Shown here piece after piece: positions 8,627 through 18,216 of a stretch of 39,277 nucleotides of DNA. Origin of the DNA: Bacteroidota bacterium. GTDB taxonomy: Bacteria; Bacteroidota; Bacteroidia; Chitinophagales; Chitinophagaceae. The notes beneath the pieces were generated by a model. It did not search any database, was not told where the DNA came from, and saw only the letters and a list, made by a program, of their open reading frames with translations. Position numbers and translations under genes: made by a program. Every line of letters begins with the position of its first letter. Position 1 is the first letter of the stretch. The DNA is taken from positions 1-39,277 of the forward strand of contig JADJJH010000009.1 of assembly GCA_016706595.1 (NCBI GenBank), read 5' to 3'.

Positions 8627-10120
8627 ATGAAAGTTCTATTAGACACCAATATAATTATTCACAGAGAAACACCTAAAATAGTTAATGCTGACATAGGCAT
8701 ACTTTTTAATTGGTTAGATAAACTCAACTACAAAAAATATATCCATCCTCTTACTGTTGAGGAGCTTAATAGAAACAAGGACCAAAAAACTGTAGAGACT
8801 TTTAATATTAAAATTCAGAGTTACAATCAAATAGTAAATCTTGCTCCAGAAGGCGAATTAATAAAACATGTGAGTCTTCAAGTTGACATCACAGAAAATG
8901 ATAAGAATGATACAAAACTGTTAAATGAGGTTTTGTGTGACAGAGTTGAAATATTAATTTCAGAAGACAAAAAAATTCATATCAAGGCTGAATTATTGGG
9001 TATTGCAGATAGAGTTTTTAAAATTGATCAATTTTTGGAGATGGTTGTTGCCAATAACCCCACTTTGGTTGATTATAAAGTTCTATCCGTTAAAAAGGAA
9101 TATTTTGCAAAAGTAGATTTGCAAAATACATTCTTTGACAGTTTTAGAGAGGATTATCAAGGATTTGATAAATGGTTTAATAAAAAGGCAGATGAGATTT
9201 CATATATATGCTATAGCAACAATATGCTGTCGGCATTCTTGTATATTAAAACAGAGGATGAAAAAGAAAACTATTCCGATATAGAACCTGCATTCAAACC
9301 AAAAAAACGACTTAAAATTGGAACATTTAAGGTAACAAGCAATGGCTTTAAAATTGGGGAGCGATTTTTGAAAATAATATTTGATAATGCACTTCAGTCA
9401 AAAGTTGATGAAATTTATGTAACAATATTTGAGAGAAGCCCTGAGCAAGTTCGATTAATAAATTTACTTGAAGAATGGGGATTTGAAAGGTTTGGATTCA
9501 AAAAATCTACAGGAGAAATTGTTTTATCAAAAAATTTCGACAGAAATCAGAAAATAAATTTAGCCACACCAAAAAAATGCTTCCCTTTTATTTCACAAGA
9601 ATCAAAAGTCTATATCGTTCCAATTTATCCTGAATATCATACTGATTTATTCCCTGATTCAATTTTAAGAAACGAATCCCCAATGGACTTTATAGAGAAT
9701 AAACCACATAGAAATGCATTAAGTAAAGTCTATATTTCTCGTTCGCATTTTAAATTATTGCATTCGGGGGATATAATTGTATTTTATGTGACAGGAGGCA
9801 AGTTCAAGGGCGTAGTAACAACGGTTGGAATTGTTGAAAATGTAATTTCAAATATTCCCAATTTAGAGACATTTATAACACTATGCAAAAAACGGAGTGT
9901 GTTCACCGATGACGAACTTAGAAAGCATTGGAATTTTTATCCGGGCTTAAAGCCATTTGTTGTTAAATTCATTTATTCCTACACATTCAGAAAACGACCA
10001 AATTTGGAATGGTTGGTGGAAAATCAAATAATAAAGGATTATGAAAGTGTTCCAAGAGGATTTGCAGAAATTACTAGAGATAATTTTCGTAAAATTGCAC
10101 AATATTCAATAGGAAGATGA
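8627..10120 (+). CDS. PIN nuclease - GNAT-like - EVE/ASCH-like multidomain protein
   Basis: 497 residues from the ATG at 8627; an upstream ATG at 8540 would add 29 residues unlike the rest, before the canonical PIN start MKVLLDTNIII. Residues 1-130 form a PIN ribonuclease domain with the acidic set Asp6, Glu45 or Glu46, Asp95 and Asp114 (in LLDTN, TVEEL, NDTKLL and ISEDKK). Residues about 225-320 resemble a GNAT fold (RLKIGTFKV, GERFLKIIFDNAL, NLLEEWGFERFGFKKSTGE). Residues about 340-497 look like an EVE/PUA-type module (VYISRSHFKLLHSGDIIVFY, KGVVTTVGIVENV); such modules bind modified bases or RNA. The stop overlaps the ATG of the ASCH gene (ATGA), so the two are translationally coupled. This points to a defence or toxin-type RNA-targeting unit, but the target is not shown. 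Confidence 0.75.
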   Translation: MKVLLDTNIIIHRETPKIVNADIGILFNWLDKLNYKKYIHPLTVEELNRNKDQKTVETFNIKIQSYNQIVNLAPEGELIKHVSLQVDITENDKNDTKLLNEVLCDRVEILISEDKKIHIKAELLGIADRVFKIDQFLEMVVANNPTLVDYKVLSVKKEYFAKVDLQNTFFDSFREDYQGFDKWFNKKADEISYICYSNNMLSAFLYIKTEDEKENYSDIEPAFKPKKRLKIGTFKVTSNGFKIGERFLKIIFDNALQSKVDEIYVTIFERSPEQVRLINLLEEWGFERFGFKKSTGEIVLSKNFDRNQKINLATPKKCFPFISQESKVYIVPIYPEYHTDLFPDSILRNESPMDFIENKPHRNALSKVYISRSHFKLLHSGDIIVFYVTGGKFKGVVTTVGIVENVISNIPNLETFITLCKKRSVFTDDELRKHWNFYPGLKPFVVKFIYSYTFRKRPNLEWLVENQIIKDYESVPRGFAEITRDNFRKIAQYSIGR

Positions 10121-10494
10121 AAGTAGTACTATCAATAAAGCCAGAGTTTGCATTCAAAATATTTGATGGGACTAAGAAATTTGAGTTCAGAAAATCAATA
10201 TTCAAAGATAATAGAGTTAAATACATAATTGTTTATGCTTCTTCTCCAGTTCAGCAAGTAATAGGGGAATTTGAAATTGAAAGTATACATAATTATGACA
10301 TTGATACACTTTGGCAAATGACACAGGAGCATTCGGGTATAAGTGAAGAATTTTATTATCAATACTTCGCGGACAAAGTTGAAGGATTTGCAATTGAGAT
10401 TAAAAAGACAAGGAAATATAGAAAACCAAAATGTTTAAAAGCAGACTTTAATTTATTCCCGCCACAATCCTTTGCGTATTGGTCAGACAAATAA
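10117..10494 (+). CDS. ASCH-domain protein
   Basis: 125 residues of the PUA-like ASCH fold: VVLSIKPEFAFKIFDGTKKFEFRK at the N-terminus, with the family's G-x-K-x-x-E-x-R pattern at about 18-25, then IIVYASSPVQQVIGEFEI. ASCH proteins bind RNA or modified nucleosides, and one branch (YqfB) is an amidohydrolase of N4-acetylcytidine. The 4-bp ATGA overlap with the PIN-GNAT-EVE gene makes a two-gene unit. It may read or protect the nucleic acid acted on by its partner; that role is inference. Confidence 0.8.
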   Translation: MKVVLSIKPEFAFKIFDGTKKFEFRKSIFKDNRVKYIIVYASSPVQQVIGEFEIESIHNYDIDTLWQMTQEHSGISEEFYYQYFADKVEGFAIEIKKTRKYRKPKCLKADFNLFPPQSFAYWSDK

Positions 10495-10529
10495 AGCACA
10501 GCATACAACAGCGCATAAGCCTTTATTCC

Positions 10530-10714
10530 CCGCATAGTCTCGGCTATTATTCAAAATACTACCACCTCTCAACTCTTCTTGCCGGACTCTGCGGCTTGTA
10601 AGTATTCGCATATTTATATTTTTCAGAATCAAATTTCCTAAATCAGAGTGCTGTAGATTTAATTGGTAATATGATTAAGCTTTACTAATGCCAAGGCTCT
10701 GCGTTGAGAAAGGC
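10530..10714 (+). repeat. R1 repeat, copy 2
   Basis: It shares with copy 1 the core TCTCGGCTATTATTCAAA, the inner arms (CCGCATAGTC at 10530-10539 against GACTCTGCGG at 10585-10594) and the right extension with GTATTCGCAT and CTGTAGATTT. It lies 35 bp after the ASCH stop. The gap 10495-11008 holds this repeat, a promoter and an inverted repeat, and no gene. Confidence 0.75.
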
Positions 10715-10766
10715 AGATTTACCAAAGTAGCTTACTTCAACAAACCCTAAACAACACAGTGAACTA

Positions 10767-10801
10767 TTGCACAATTCGGCAATGTGTTTTTATTATCTTT
10801 G
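10767..10801 (+). promoter_or_regulatory. Likely promoter of the type I restriction operon
   Basis: TATCTTTG at 10794-10801 matches the Bacteroidota -7 box TAnnTTTG, with TTG at 10767-10769 (spacing 24, somewhat long). It would give a leader of about 200 nt before hsdR. Confidence 0.4.
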
Positions 10802-10880
10802 ACCCGATAAAATTTATTAAGGCTTCAAATTAATAGAACTAAAAAAGATATGTAATGAAAAGGTAGTTCACAAACGTTAC

Positions 10881-10935
10881 TTGCTTAAAAGCTATACCTC
10901 TTTAAACGAGTATGGTATAAATGTAAGACAAGCAA
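10881..10935 (+). promoter_or_regulatory. Two-part inverted repeat in the hsdR leader
   Basis: An inner pair TATACC (10893-10898) / GGTATA (10914-10919) is nested in an outer pair TTGCTT (10881-10886) / AAGCAA (10930-10935). It could be an RNA hairpin in the leader or an operator for a controller protein. No controller gene is seen nearby. Confidence 0.3.
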
Positions 10936-11008
10936 GCAATGTGGATTTATATTAAATTGAAAAAAAAACACCGGTAATAAAAAACATAGATTAATTGAAA
11001 GTAGAATA

Positions 11009-14000
11009 ATGAGTAAAGAGAATCAAATAGAAGAAAATTTAATTGAGCAACTGAAAGGGCTGAAATACACCCATCGCCCTGACATAGTTGATAGAAAAAG
11101 GCTTGAGCAAAATTTTAAAACCAAATTTGAAACCCTCAATCGTGTTCGTTTGTCGGATAATGAGTTTTTAAGACTTAGAGAAGAAATCATTGAACCTGAT
11201 GTTTTCAAAGCTTCGAAATTATTGCGTGAAAGACAATATTTTCAACGTGAAGATGGAACTCCTTTACATTATACCTTAGTAAACAATAAAGACTGGTGTA
11301 AAAACGACTTTGAAGTTATAAGTCAATTACGCATCAATACCGAAAACAGTCATCAACGGTATGACATTATTTTACTGATTAACGGATTGCCTGTTGTTCA
11401 AATTGAACTCAAAAACGTAGGTATAACTGCTCGCAAAGCGATGGAACAAATTGTGGATTATAAAAACGAAGCAGGCAATGGCTATGGTAATTCTTTGCTT
11501 TGCTATATGCAATTGTTTATTGTAAGCAACCGCACCAACACCTATTATTTTGCCAATAACAAAAATCAGCATTTTGCTTTTAATGCAGACGAACAATTCT
11601 TACCCATTTACCAATTAGCAGATGAGAGCAATAAGAAAATAACACATCTAGACTTATTCGCTGAAAAGTTTCTAACCAAATGTACTTTGGGAAGTATGAT
11701 AAGCAAGTATACGGTATTGGTTGAAAGTGAACAGAAGTTGCTGATAATGCGACCGTATCAGATTTATGCAGTTAAAGCGATTATAGATTGCATTCAGCAA
11801 AACAGAGGCAACGGTTACATTTGGCATACTACAGGAAGCGGTAAAACATTGACTTCTTTCAAAGCATCCACTTTACTTAAAGACAATCTCGATATTGAAA
11901 AATGTTTGTTTGTCGTTGATCGTAAAGATCTAGATAAACAAACCCGAGAGGAATTCAATAAATTTCAAGAGGGCAGTGTAGAGGAAAACACCAATACCGA
12001 AACATTAGTAAGACGTTTACTTTCTACCGATTATGCCGACAAAGTAATTGTAACTACCATTCAAAAATTAGGTTTGGCTTTGGATGGCACAAACAAAAAA
12101 AACTATAAAGAGCGATTAGAACCCCTTCGCAATAAGCGAATGGTTTTTATTTTTGATGAGTGCCACCGTTCGCAGTTTGGTGAAAATCACAAATCCATAA
12201 AAGAGTTTTTCCCAAATGCACAATTATTTGGTTTTACAGGAACCCCCATCTTTGATGAAAACGCTTCATACAATATCAGAGAAGGCGAATATGCTACTTA
12301 CAAAACCACGCAAGATATTTTTGAAAAACAATTACACGCTTACACTATTACACACGCCATTGACGATAAAAATGTATTGCGTTTTCATATAGATTTTTTC
12401 AAAGGTAAAGGAACGCAACTAGCAAAGCCTGGTGAAGCAATTGCCCAACAGGCTGTCGTAGAAGCTATTTTAGAAAAACACATTGCTGCAACTAATTCAA
12501 AACGTTTCAATGCAGTATTAGCTTCGGCATCTATTAACAATGCCATAGAGTATTATGAACTTTTTAAAGAAATACAGAAAAAGAAACAAGCAGAAAATCC
12601 CGACTATCTTCCTTTAAATATTGCATGTGTATTCTCGCCACCATCTCAGCTTATAGCAAAAGATGGCGACCAACAAAGTTTAAAGAATGCGGCAGATGTA
12701 AAGCAGCTCCAAGAAGATTTAGTGCAGGAGCGAGAAGATAATAAACAAAATCCTGAAGAAAAGAAAAAGGCGCTGACACAAATTATTGCCGACTACAATT
12801 TGCAGTATAACACGAATCACAACATTAATGAATTTGATTTATACTATCAAGATATACAAAGACGCATTAAAGACCAGAAGTACAGTAACATAGATTATCC
12901 ACACATTAATAAAATTGACATTACTATTGTGGTGGATATGTTGCTCACAGGTTTTGACAGCAAATACCTGAACACTTTGTATGTAGACAAAAACCTAAAA
13001 TACCACGGATTGATTCAGGCGTTTTCACGAACCAACCGTGTGTTGAATGACACCAAACCTTACGGTAATATTTTAGATTTTCGTTCGCAACAAGATGCCG
13101 TGAACCAAGCTATTGCATTATTCTCTGGCGAGGATAACGGAAAAGCTAAAGAAATTTGGTTGGTTGACCCAGCACCTGTAGTGATAGAAAAATACAAAAA
13201 AGCGGTGGAAGTGATGAGGTCTTTTATGATTGAAAATAGTTTGGCTTGCGAAGCCGATGAAGTATTTAATCTTAAAGGAGATGCCGCCAGAATTGCCTTT
13301 ATTCAAACCTTTAAAGAAGTACAACGCCAGCGATTGGCATTAGAGCAATTTACAGATTTGGAGCCAGCGCAAAAGAACCTATTGGAGGCTATACTGCCTA
13401 AAGAAACTTTTTTGGAATTTAAAAGCTCGTACTTGGAAACAGCCAAACAATTTCAAAAACGACAACAAAAGGAAGGCGACCAAGTACTACCAGAGATACA
13501 ACAACTAGATTTTGAATTTGTGTTGTTTGCTTCTGCCGTGATTGATTACGATTACATAATGAACCTGATTGCCGACAGCACGCAAAAGAAATCTACCAAG
13601 CAAAAAATGACCAAAGCACAGGTGATTAGTTTGCTAAGCTCTAATGCAAATTTGATGGACGAGCAGGAAGACTTAACCGAATACATAAATAGTTTAGATT
13701 GGAACAGTGGACAAGATGCAGAAACGCTTCGAAAAGGGTACGATACTTTTAAAGACGATAAATACAACAAAGAACTGTCTGCCATTGCCCTGCAACACGG
13801 TTTGCAAACCGCAGACTTGAAAAGCTTTGTAGAGAAAATAATGAGCCGAATGATTTTTGATGGTGAAAAACTAACCGACCTTTTAGAACCCTTAGAATTA
13901 AGTTGGAAAGAACGGAGGGTAAAAGAATTGGCATTGATGGCAGACTTAGTACCCCAATTAAAAAAACTTGCCCAAGGGCGTGAAATATCAGGACTGGTAG

Positions 14001-14011
14001 CTTATGAGTAA
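11009..14011 (+). CDS. hsdR: Type I restriction enzyme, endonuclease/translocase subunit HsdR
   Basis: 1000 residues. With HsdM and HsdS it forms the complex that translocates DNA and cuts unmodified DNA at a distance. A PD-(D/E)xK nuclease core lies at about 119-135 (YDIILLINGLPVVQIELKN). The superfamily 2 motor follows: Walker A TTGSGKT near 275-281, DECHR at 383-387, FTGTP near 408 and, further on, DMLLTGFDSKYL and IQAFSRTNR as motifs V and VI. The C-terminal third is helical, as usual for HsdM contact. The frame is intact. It overlaps hsdS by 8 bp (ATG 14004, stop 14009). The operon order R-S-nuclease-M is less common than R-M-S. Confidence 0.96.
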   Translation: MSKENQIEENLIEQLKGLKYTHRPDIVDRKRLEQNFKTKFETLNRVRLSDNEFLRLREEIIEPDVFKASKLLRERQYFQREDGTPLHYTLVNNKDWCKNDFEVISQLRINTENSHQRYDIILLINGLPVVQIELKNVGITARKAMEQIVDYKNEAGNGYGNSLLCYMQLFIVSNRTNTYYFANNKNQHFAFNADEQFLPIYQLADESNKKITHLDLFAEKFLTKCTLGSMISKYTVLVESEQKLLIMRPYQIYAVKAIIDCIQQNRGNGYIWHTTGSGKTLTSFKASTLLKDNLDIEKCLFVVDRKDLDKQTREEFNKFQEGSVEENTNTETLVRRLLSTDYADKVIVTTIQKLGLALDGTNKKNYKERLEPLRNKRMVFIFDECHRSQFGENHKSIKEFFPNAQLFGFTGTPIFDENASYNIREGEYATYKTTQDIFEKQLHAYTITHAIDDKNVLRFHIDFFKGKGTQLAKPGEAIAQQAVVEAILEKHIAATNSKRFNAVLASASINNAIEYYELFKEIQKKKQAENPDYLPLNIACVFSPPSQLIAKDGDQQSLKNAADVKQLQEDLVQEREDNKQNPEEKKKALTQIIADYNLQYNTNHNINEFDLYYQDIQRRIKDQKYSNIDYPHINKIDITIVVDMLLTGFDSKYLNTLYVDKNLKYHGLIQAFSRTNRVLNDTKPYGNILDFRSQQDAVNQAIALFSGEDNGKAKEIWLVDPAPVVIEKYKKAVEVMRSFMIENSLACEADEVFNLKGDAARIAFIQTFKEVQRQRLALEQFTDLEPAQKNLLEAILPKETFLEFKSSYLETAKQFQKRQQKEGDQVLPEIQQLDFEFVLFASAVIDYDYIMNLIADSTQKKSTKQKMTKAQVISLLSSNANLMDEQEDLTEYINSLDWNSGQDAETLRKGYDTFKDDKYNKELSAIALQHGLQTADLKSFVEKIMSRMIFDGEKLTDLLEPLELSWKERRVKELALMADLVPQLKKLAQGREISGLVAYE

Positions 14012-15233
14012 AGAAAAATTAATACCCGCATTGCGGTTTTCTGAGTTTAAAGAAGGAGAAGAATGGGCTGTAAAAAAACTTGGATTACTAACCAATACTA
14101 CTATTGGAGAATTTGTTATTAAAACAAGGCAAGACCCCAATAGTCCTTACCCTGTATATAATGGTGGTAAATCATACACAGGCTTTTATAATGAATACAA
14201 TAACGAGGCAAATAAAATTGTCATTAGTGCAAGAGGTGCAAATGCAGGTTTTGTGAATCTAGTAAAACAGAAATATTGGGCTGGAAATAGTTGTTATTCA
14301 GTTGAGATCCTCGAACAGAATAAAATAAATTTAGAACTTCTATTTTACTACATAAAACGTAACCAAAGAAGATTTACAGACAATCAACAAGCTGCAAATA
14401 TTCCATCAGTATCGAAGAGTGATGTAGAGAAATTTAAAATTTGTTATCCTGAAGATATTCTCGAACAACAAAAAATCGCCACCTGTCTTTCTTCCTTAGA
14501 TGAAGTGATAGCTGCCCACAGCCAAAAGTTGGAGCTCCTCAAAAATCATAAAAAAGGCTTAATGCAAAACCTTTTTCCGCAAGAGGGCGTAAAAGTGCCG
14601 AAGTATCGGTTTAAGGAGTTTGAGAAAGATGGGGAGTGGATAGAAAAAAAGTTAGGTGAATTAATTGAATTAAAAGGAAGGATAGGTTATAGAGGATACA
14701 CTTTAGAGGATATTGTCGGCAAAGGAGAAGGTGCAATTACAATGAGTCCAAGTAATATAAACGTATTTGGAACATTAAGTTTCACTAAATCAACCTACAT
14801 AACTTGGGCGAAATATGAAGAATCTCCTGAAATAATGTTGGAAAACGGATTTACCGTTTTAGTTAAAACAGGCTCTACATATGGCAAGGTAGCTTTCATT
14901 AAAGATCTAACAGAAAAAACAACCATTAATCCTCAGCTAGTTGTATTGAAACCAAAAAAGGTAAACAGCTATTTTTTGTATTTGCTTGTAGCCAATGAAT
15001 CTATTCAAAAACAAATAAATGCAACGGTTGTTGGTGGAGCTATTCCTACTTTGTCACAAGAAAGCATTTCGAATTTTGAAATTTTAGTTCCAAAAACTAA
15101 GGAGCAAGAAAAAATTGCAGAATGCCTTTCATCATTGAATGAATTAATTATTTCACAAACAGAAAAGATTGAGCAATTGCAAAAACACAAAAAGGGATTG
15201 ATGCAGGGGTTATTTCCAAAAATCAAAGAATAA
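14004..15233 (+). CDS. hsdS: Type I restriction-modification specificity subunit HsdS
   Basis: 409 residues with two target-recognition domains, each reading one half of a split DNA site. Each domain is followed by a matching helical spacer: IATCLSSLDEVIAAHSQKLE with NHKKGLMQNLFPQ after the first, and IAECLSSLNELIISQTEKIE with KHKKGLMQGLFPK after the second. These conserved regions form the coiled coil that sets the spacing of the half-sites and are natural points for domain swapping. The first domain begins near residue 1 (LIPALRFSEF), the second near 195 (PKYRFKEF). Start and stop are tightly packed against hsdR and the next gene (2-bp gap). Confidence 0.95.
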   Translation: MSKEKLIPALRFSEFKEGEEWAVKKLGLLTNTTIGEFVIKTRQDPNSPYPVYNGGKSYTGFYNEYNNEANKIVISARGANAGFVNLVKQKYWAGNSCYSVEILEQNKINLELLFYYIKRNQRRFTDNQQAANIPSVSKSDVEKFKICYPEDILEQQKIATCLSSLDEVIAAHSQKLELLKNHKKGLMQNLFPQEGVKVPKYRFKEFEKDGEWIEKKLGELIELKGRIGYRGYTLEDIVGKGEGAITMSPSNINVFGTLSFTKSTYITWAKYEESPEIMLENGFTVLVKTGSTYGKVAFIKDLTEKTTINPQLVVLKPKKVNSYFLYLLVANESIQKQINATVVGGAIPTLSQESISNFEILVPKTKEQEKIAECLSSLNELIISQTEKIEQLQKHKKGLMQGLFPKIKE

Positions 15234-15235
15234 AA

Positions 15236-16330
15236 ATGAGTACAGTTATAGAAATAGCAAATGAATTAAAGGCAACACAAGAAAATATAATCCTTATTTA
15301 CGCTTTTAATGCAACAGGTAAAACTCGCCTTTCAGTTGAGTATAAAAATATTACAAAAAAACCAAAAGATGGTCAACACATAGGTGTTTATTACAATGCT
15401 TTTAGTGAAGATTTATTTGTTTGGGATAATGATAATGAAAATGGTGAGCAAAATATTAAACTTGACATTAAACCAAGTAGCTTAAGTCATCTACATACAT
15501 TGATGACTGAGGAAGATGTTGAGAAAAAGCTTATCCCTTACAAAAGAAAGTACAATTTTTATTTCACAGCAAATCCTGACCCCGAAAAAGGCTATGATTT
15601 TGTCACCTTTTATAAAATAGAAGATAAGGAAAGTAAAACCCCAATAAAAATTTCAAGAGGTGAAGAAAGAATATTTGTGTGGTGCTTCTTCTTGGCTCTT
15701 CTGGAAGTTGAAGGTTGGGCTGACACACAAAATGCTCACTTCTTTATTGACGACCCAGTTTCAAGTTTAGATGACCACAATATTTATGTTACGGCTTACA
15801 CAGTATTTGACTTAATTGAACGTGAATTTGGAAAAAGAAAAATAATTATCACTTCACATCATTTTGGATTTCTTACAATTTTATCGGATATGCTTGGCAA
15901 AGGTGAGAATTCAAACAAATTCAGAAATCGAGACAATGCTAAGAAATACAAAGAGTTTATACTTGAGGGGAATGGAGAAGATTTATCTTTAGTGACAACC
16001 AAAAATGGAGTATTTCTTTACCATTTAAGATTGCTTCAAATATTGAATCAAGCCTTCGAATCTAAAGAAGTTTACACATATCACTTTGCATTACTTAGAC
16101 AGGTGTTAGAAAATATTGCATCCTTTCTTGGTGTGGGTCAATTTGGTTATGTATTAGAGCAAATCGGAATAACTGAACCCCAGCGGGTAGCATTTATTGT
16201 GAATGCACTTTCACATTTAAATGTTTACTATCAACAAATTGACAGACCTGTTCCAGACAATTTAGACATGTTCAATGAAGTTTTGGGTAAGCTAATGGAC
16301 AAATATCGATTCTTAATTCCTAAAGATTAA
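15236..16330 (+). CDS. prrC: PrrC-like anticodon nuclease with ABC-type ATPase domain
   Basis: 364 residues. The N-terminal two thirds are an ABC/SMC-type ATPase: a Walker A variant AFNATGKTRLS (Lys29), a signature-like ISRGEERIFVWCFFLALLE near 140-158, and Walker B with D-loop FFIDDPVSSLDDHN at 169-182, then IIITSHHFGF. The C-terminal part carries Arg288, Glu292 (LLRQVLEN) and His327 (NALSHLN). The spacing Arg-x3-Glu then 35 residues to His is close to the Arg320-Glu324-His356 triad of E. coli PrrC, the nuclease that cuts tRNA anticodon loops when a phage disables the linked type I restriction enzyme. It lies between hsdS (2 bp) and hsdM (7 bp), where such a guard protein belongs. The ATPase part is more certain than the nuclease assignment. 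Confidence 0.78.
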   Translation: MSTVIEIANELKATQENIILIYAFNATGKTRLSVEYKNITKKPKDGQHIGVYYNAFSEDLFVWDNDNENGEQNIKLDIKPSSLSHLHTLMTEEDVEKKLIPYKRKYNFYFTANPDPEKGYDFVTFYKIEDKESKTPIKISRGEERIFVWCFFLALLEVEGWADTQNAHFFIDDPVSSLDDHNIYVTAYTVFDLIEREFGKRKIIITSHHFGFLTILSDMLGKGENSNKFRNRDNAKKYKEFILEGNGEDLSLVTTKNGVFLYHLRLLQILNQAFESKEVYTYHFALLRQVLENIASFLGVGQFGYVLEQIGITEPQRVAFIVNALSHLNVYYQQIDRPVPDNLDMFNEVLGKLMDKYRFLIPKD

Positions 16331-16337
16331 TAGCACA

Positions 16338-18072
16338 ATGACAAATAAAGACCAACAACAACTGGGTAAAACCCTTTGGAATATTGCAGACGATTTAAGA
16401 GGTGCAATGAATGCGGATGATTTCCGTGATTATATGCTTTCCTTTCTTTTTCTTAAGGTATTTATCATACAACTACGAAGAAGCAGCAAAGAAAGAATTA
16501 GGAAAGGACTATCCTACAGGGCACCTTTTTATTACTGTCCAAAAACACGATTTGGAGCTTGAAATTGAAAAAAAATTTCGTAGCCATTCTGAGCACAAAG
16601 ACAACGAATTAAAAATAGAGACAACAAAAGATATACCGATTTCACCTCTTGGTAAGTGGTATCATTATAATCCACATGAAATAATGGAGTTTGAACAACA
16701 AATGCGTAGAAAAGTGCATTATGTAATAGAACCTAAGCACTTGTGGAGTAATATTAGCGAAATGGCTCGTACTCAAAATCCGGAGCTGCTGGTAACACTT
16801 GAATCAGGTTTTAGATACATAGAGAACGAATCTTTTGAAAGTGCATTTCAAGGGTTGTTTTCTGAAATCAATTTAAATTCAGAAAAGCTTGGTAAAACAT
16901 CAGCCGAAAGAAACAAGAAACTATGCACCATCATTCAGAAAATTGCTGAAGGTATTGCTGAGTTTTCTGTAGACTCTGATACATTAGGAGACGCTTATGA
17001 ATATTTGATAGGAGAATTTGCAGCAGGTTCAGGCAAAAAGGCAGGAGAGTTTTATACACCGCAACAAATTTCCACTATTCTTTCAGAAATTGTAACCTTA
17101 GACAGTCAAGAACCAAAAACAGGCAAGAAAAAGAAGTTAGACAAGGTCCTGGATATGGCTTGTGGTTCAGGTTCATTGTTGTTGAATGTACGGAAACGAA
17201 TCAAAGACAGTGGCGGAAGTGTAGGCAAAATTTACGGTCAAGAAAAAAATATAACTACCTATAACCTTGCCCGAATGAATATGCTTTTGCACGGTATGAA
17301 AGATACTGAGTTTGAGATATTCCACGGAGATACCTTAGAAAATAGTTGGTCATTGCTTAACGAAATGAATCCAAGCAAAAAGACAGAGTTTGATGCTATT
17401 GTAGCCAATCCGCCTTTTAGTTTGCGTTGGGAACCAAACGATACACTGGCAGAAGATTTTCGTTTTAAAAGTTATGGTTTAGCACCTAAATCAGCAGCAG
17501 ACTTTGCTTTTCTATTGCACGGTTTTCACTTTTTAGGTAAAGAAGGAACTATGGCAATTATTTTACCACACGGTGTTTTATTCCGTGGTGGAGCAGAAGA
17601 ACGCATCAGAACAAAGCTATTAAAAGACAATCACATTGACACGGTCATTGGTTTGCCTTCAAACTTATTCTACTCGACAGGTATTCCAGTTTCTATTTTG
17701 GTTTTAAAAAAATGTAAAAAACACGATGATGTTTTGTTTATCAATGCTAGTGAACATTACAAGCCTGGCAAACGACAAAACACATTACGAGAGGGAGAAA
17801 ACGAAGAGCCAAACGATATTCGAAAAATCGTTGAGACTTACCAATTCCGACCAGACCATATTGAAAAATATGCTCGTAGAGTTTCAATGGATGAAATTGA
17901 AAAGAACGGCTACAATCTGAATATTTCAAGGTATGTTAATACATCAGAAGACGAAGTGCAAATTGACTTGGAAGATGTGAATAATAAACTGACTTCAATA
18001 AATGAAAGCATAAAAGCAAACACAGACAAACACAATGAATATTTAAAAGAGTTGGGATTGAAACCGATTTAA
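16338..18072 (+). CDS. hsdM: Type I restriction-modification DNA methyltransferase subunit HsdM, one frameshift
   Basis: The first 40 residues (MTNKDQQQLGKTLWNIADDL, then RDYMLSFLFL) are in one frame and the rest in the next. Removing one A from AA at 16455-16456 joins them as LSFLFLRYLSYNYEEAAKKE and gives a 577-residue HsdM of normal length. The S-adenosylmethionine motif DMACGSGSLLL is near 272-282, and the catalytic NPPF of adenine-N6 methylases is near 357. The TRD-facing C-terminus reads ISRYVNTSEDEVQIDLEDV. It methylates adenines in the HsdS-defined site to protect host DNA. As read, only the frame from 16411 would be translated, without the true N-terminus. The frameshift is not in a simple repeat, so phase variation is unlikely; an error or a knock-out mutation is more likely. 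Confidence 0.92.
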
Positions 18073-18216
18073 AATACTCAGGCTATTTGCAAACAATTTC
18101 CTTCTTGTTAGTGTCTTCACTAAGCAACATGCCCTTTGTATTTAAGAATACATGAATAATTTATCGAAGAATGAACGGTTAGTGAAGGATATTTGCCATA
18201 ATAGCATAACTCAGAA

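Noticed and set aside
15236..16330. RecF/SMC-type DNA repair ATPase
   Set aside because: There is no coiled-coil insertion, the protein is short, and it sits inside an hsd operon with an Arg-Glu-His set at the C-terminus.
16411..16470. Phase-variable switch in hsdM
   Set aside because: The frame change is at AA in a non-repetitive stretch; no homopolymer or tandem repeat supports slippage.
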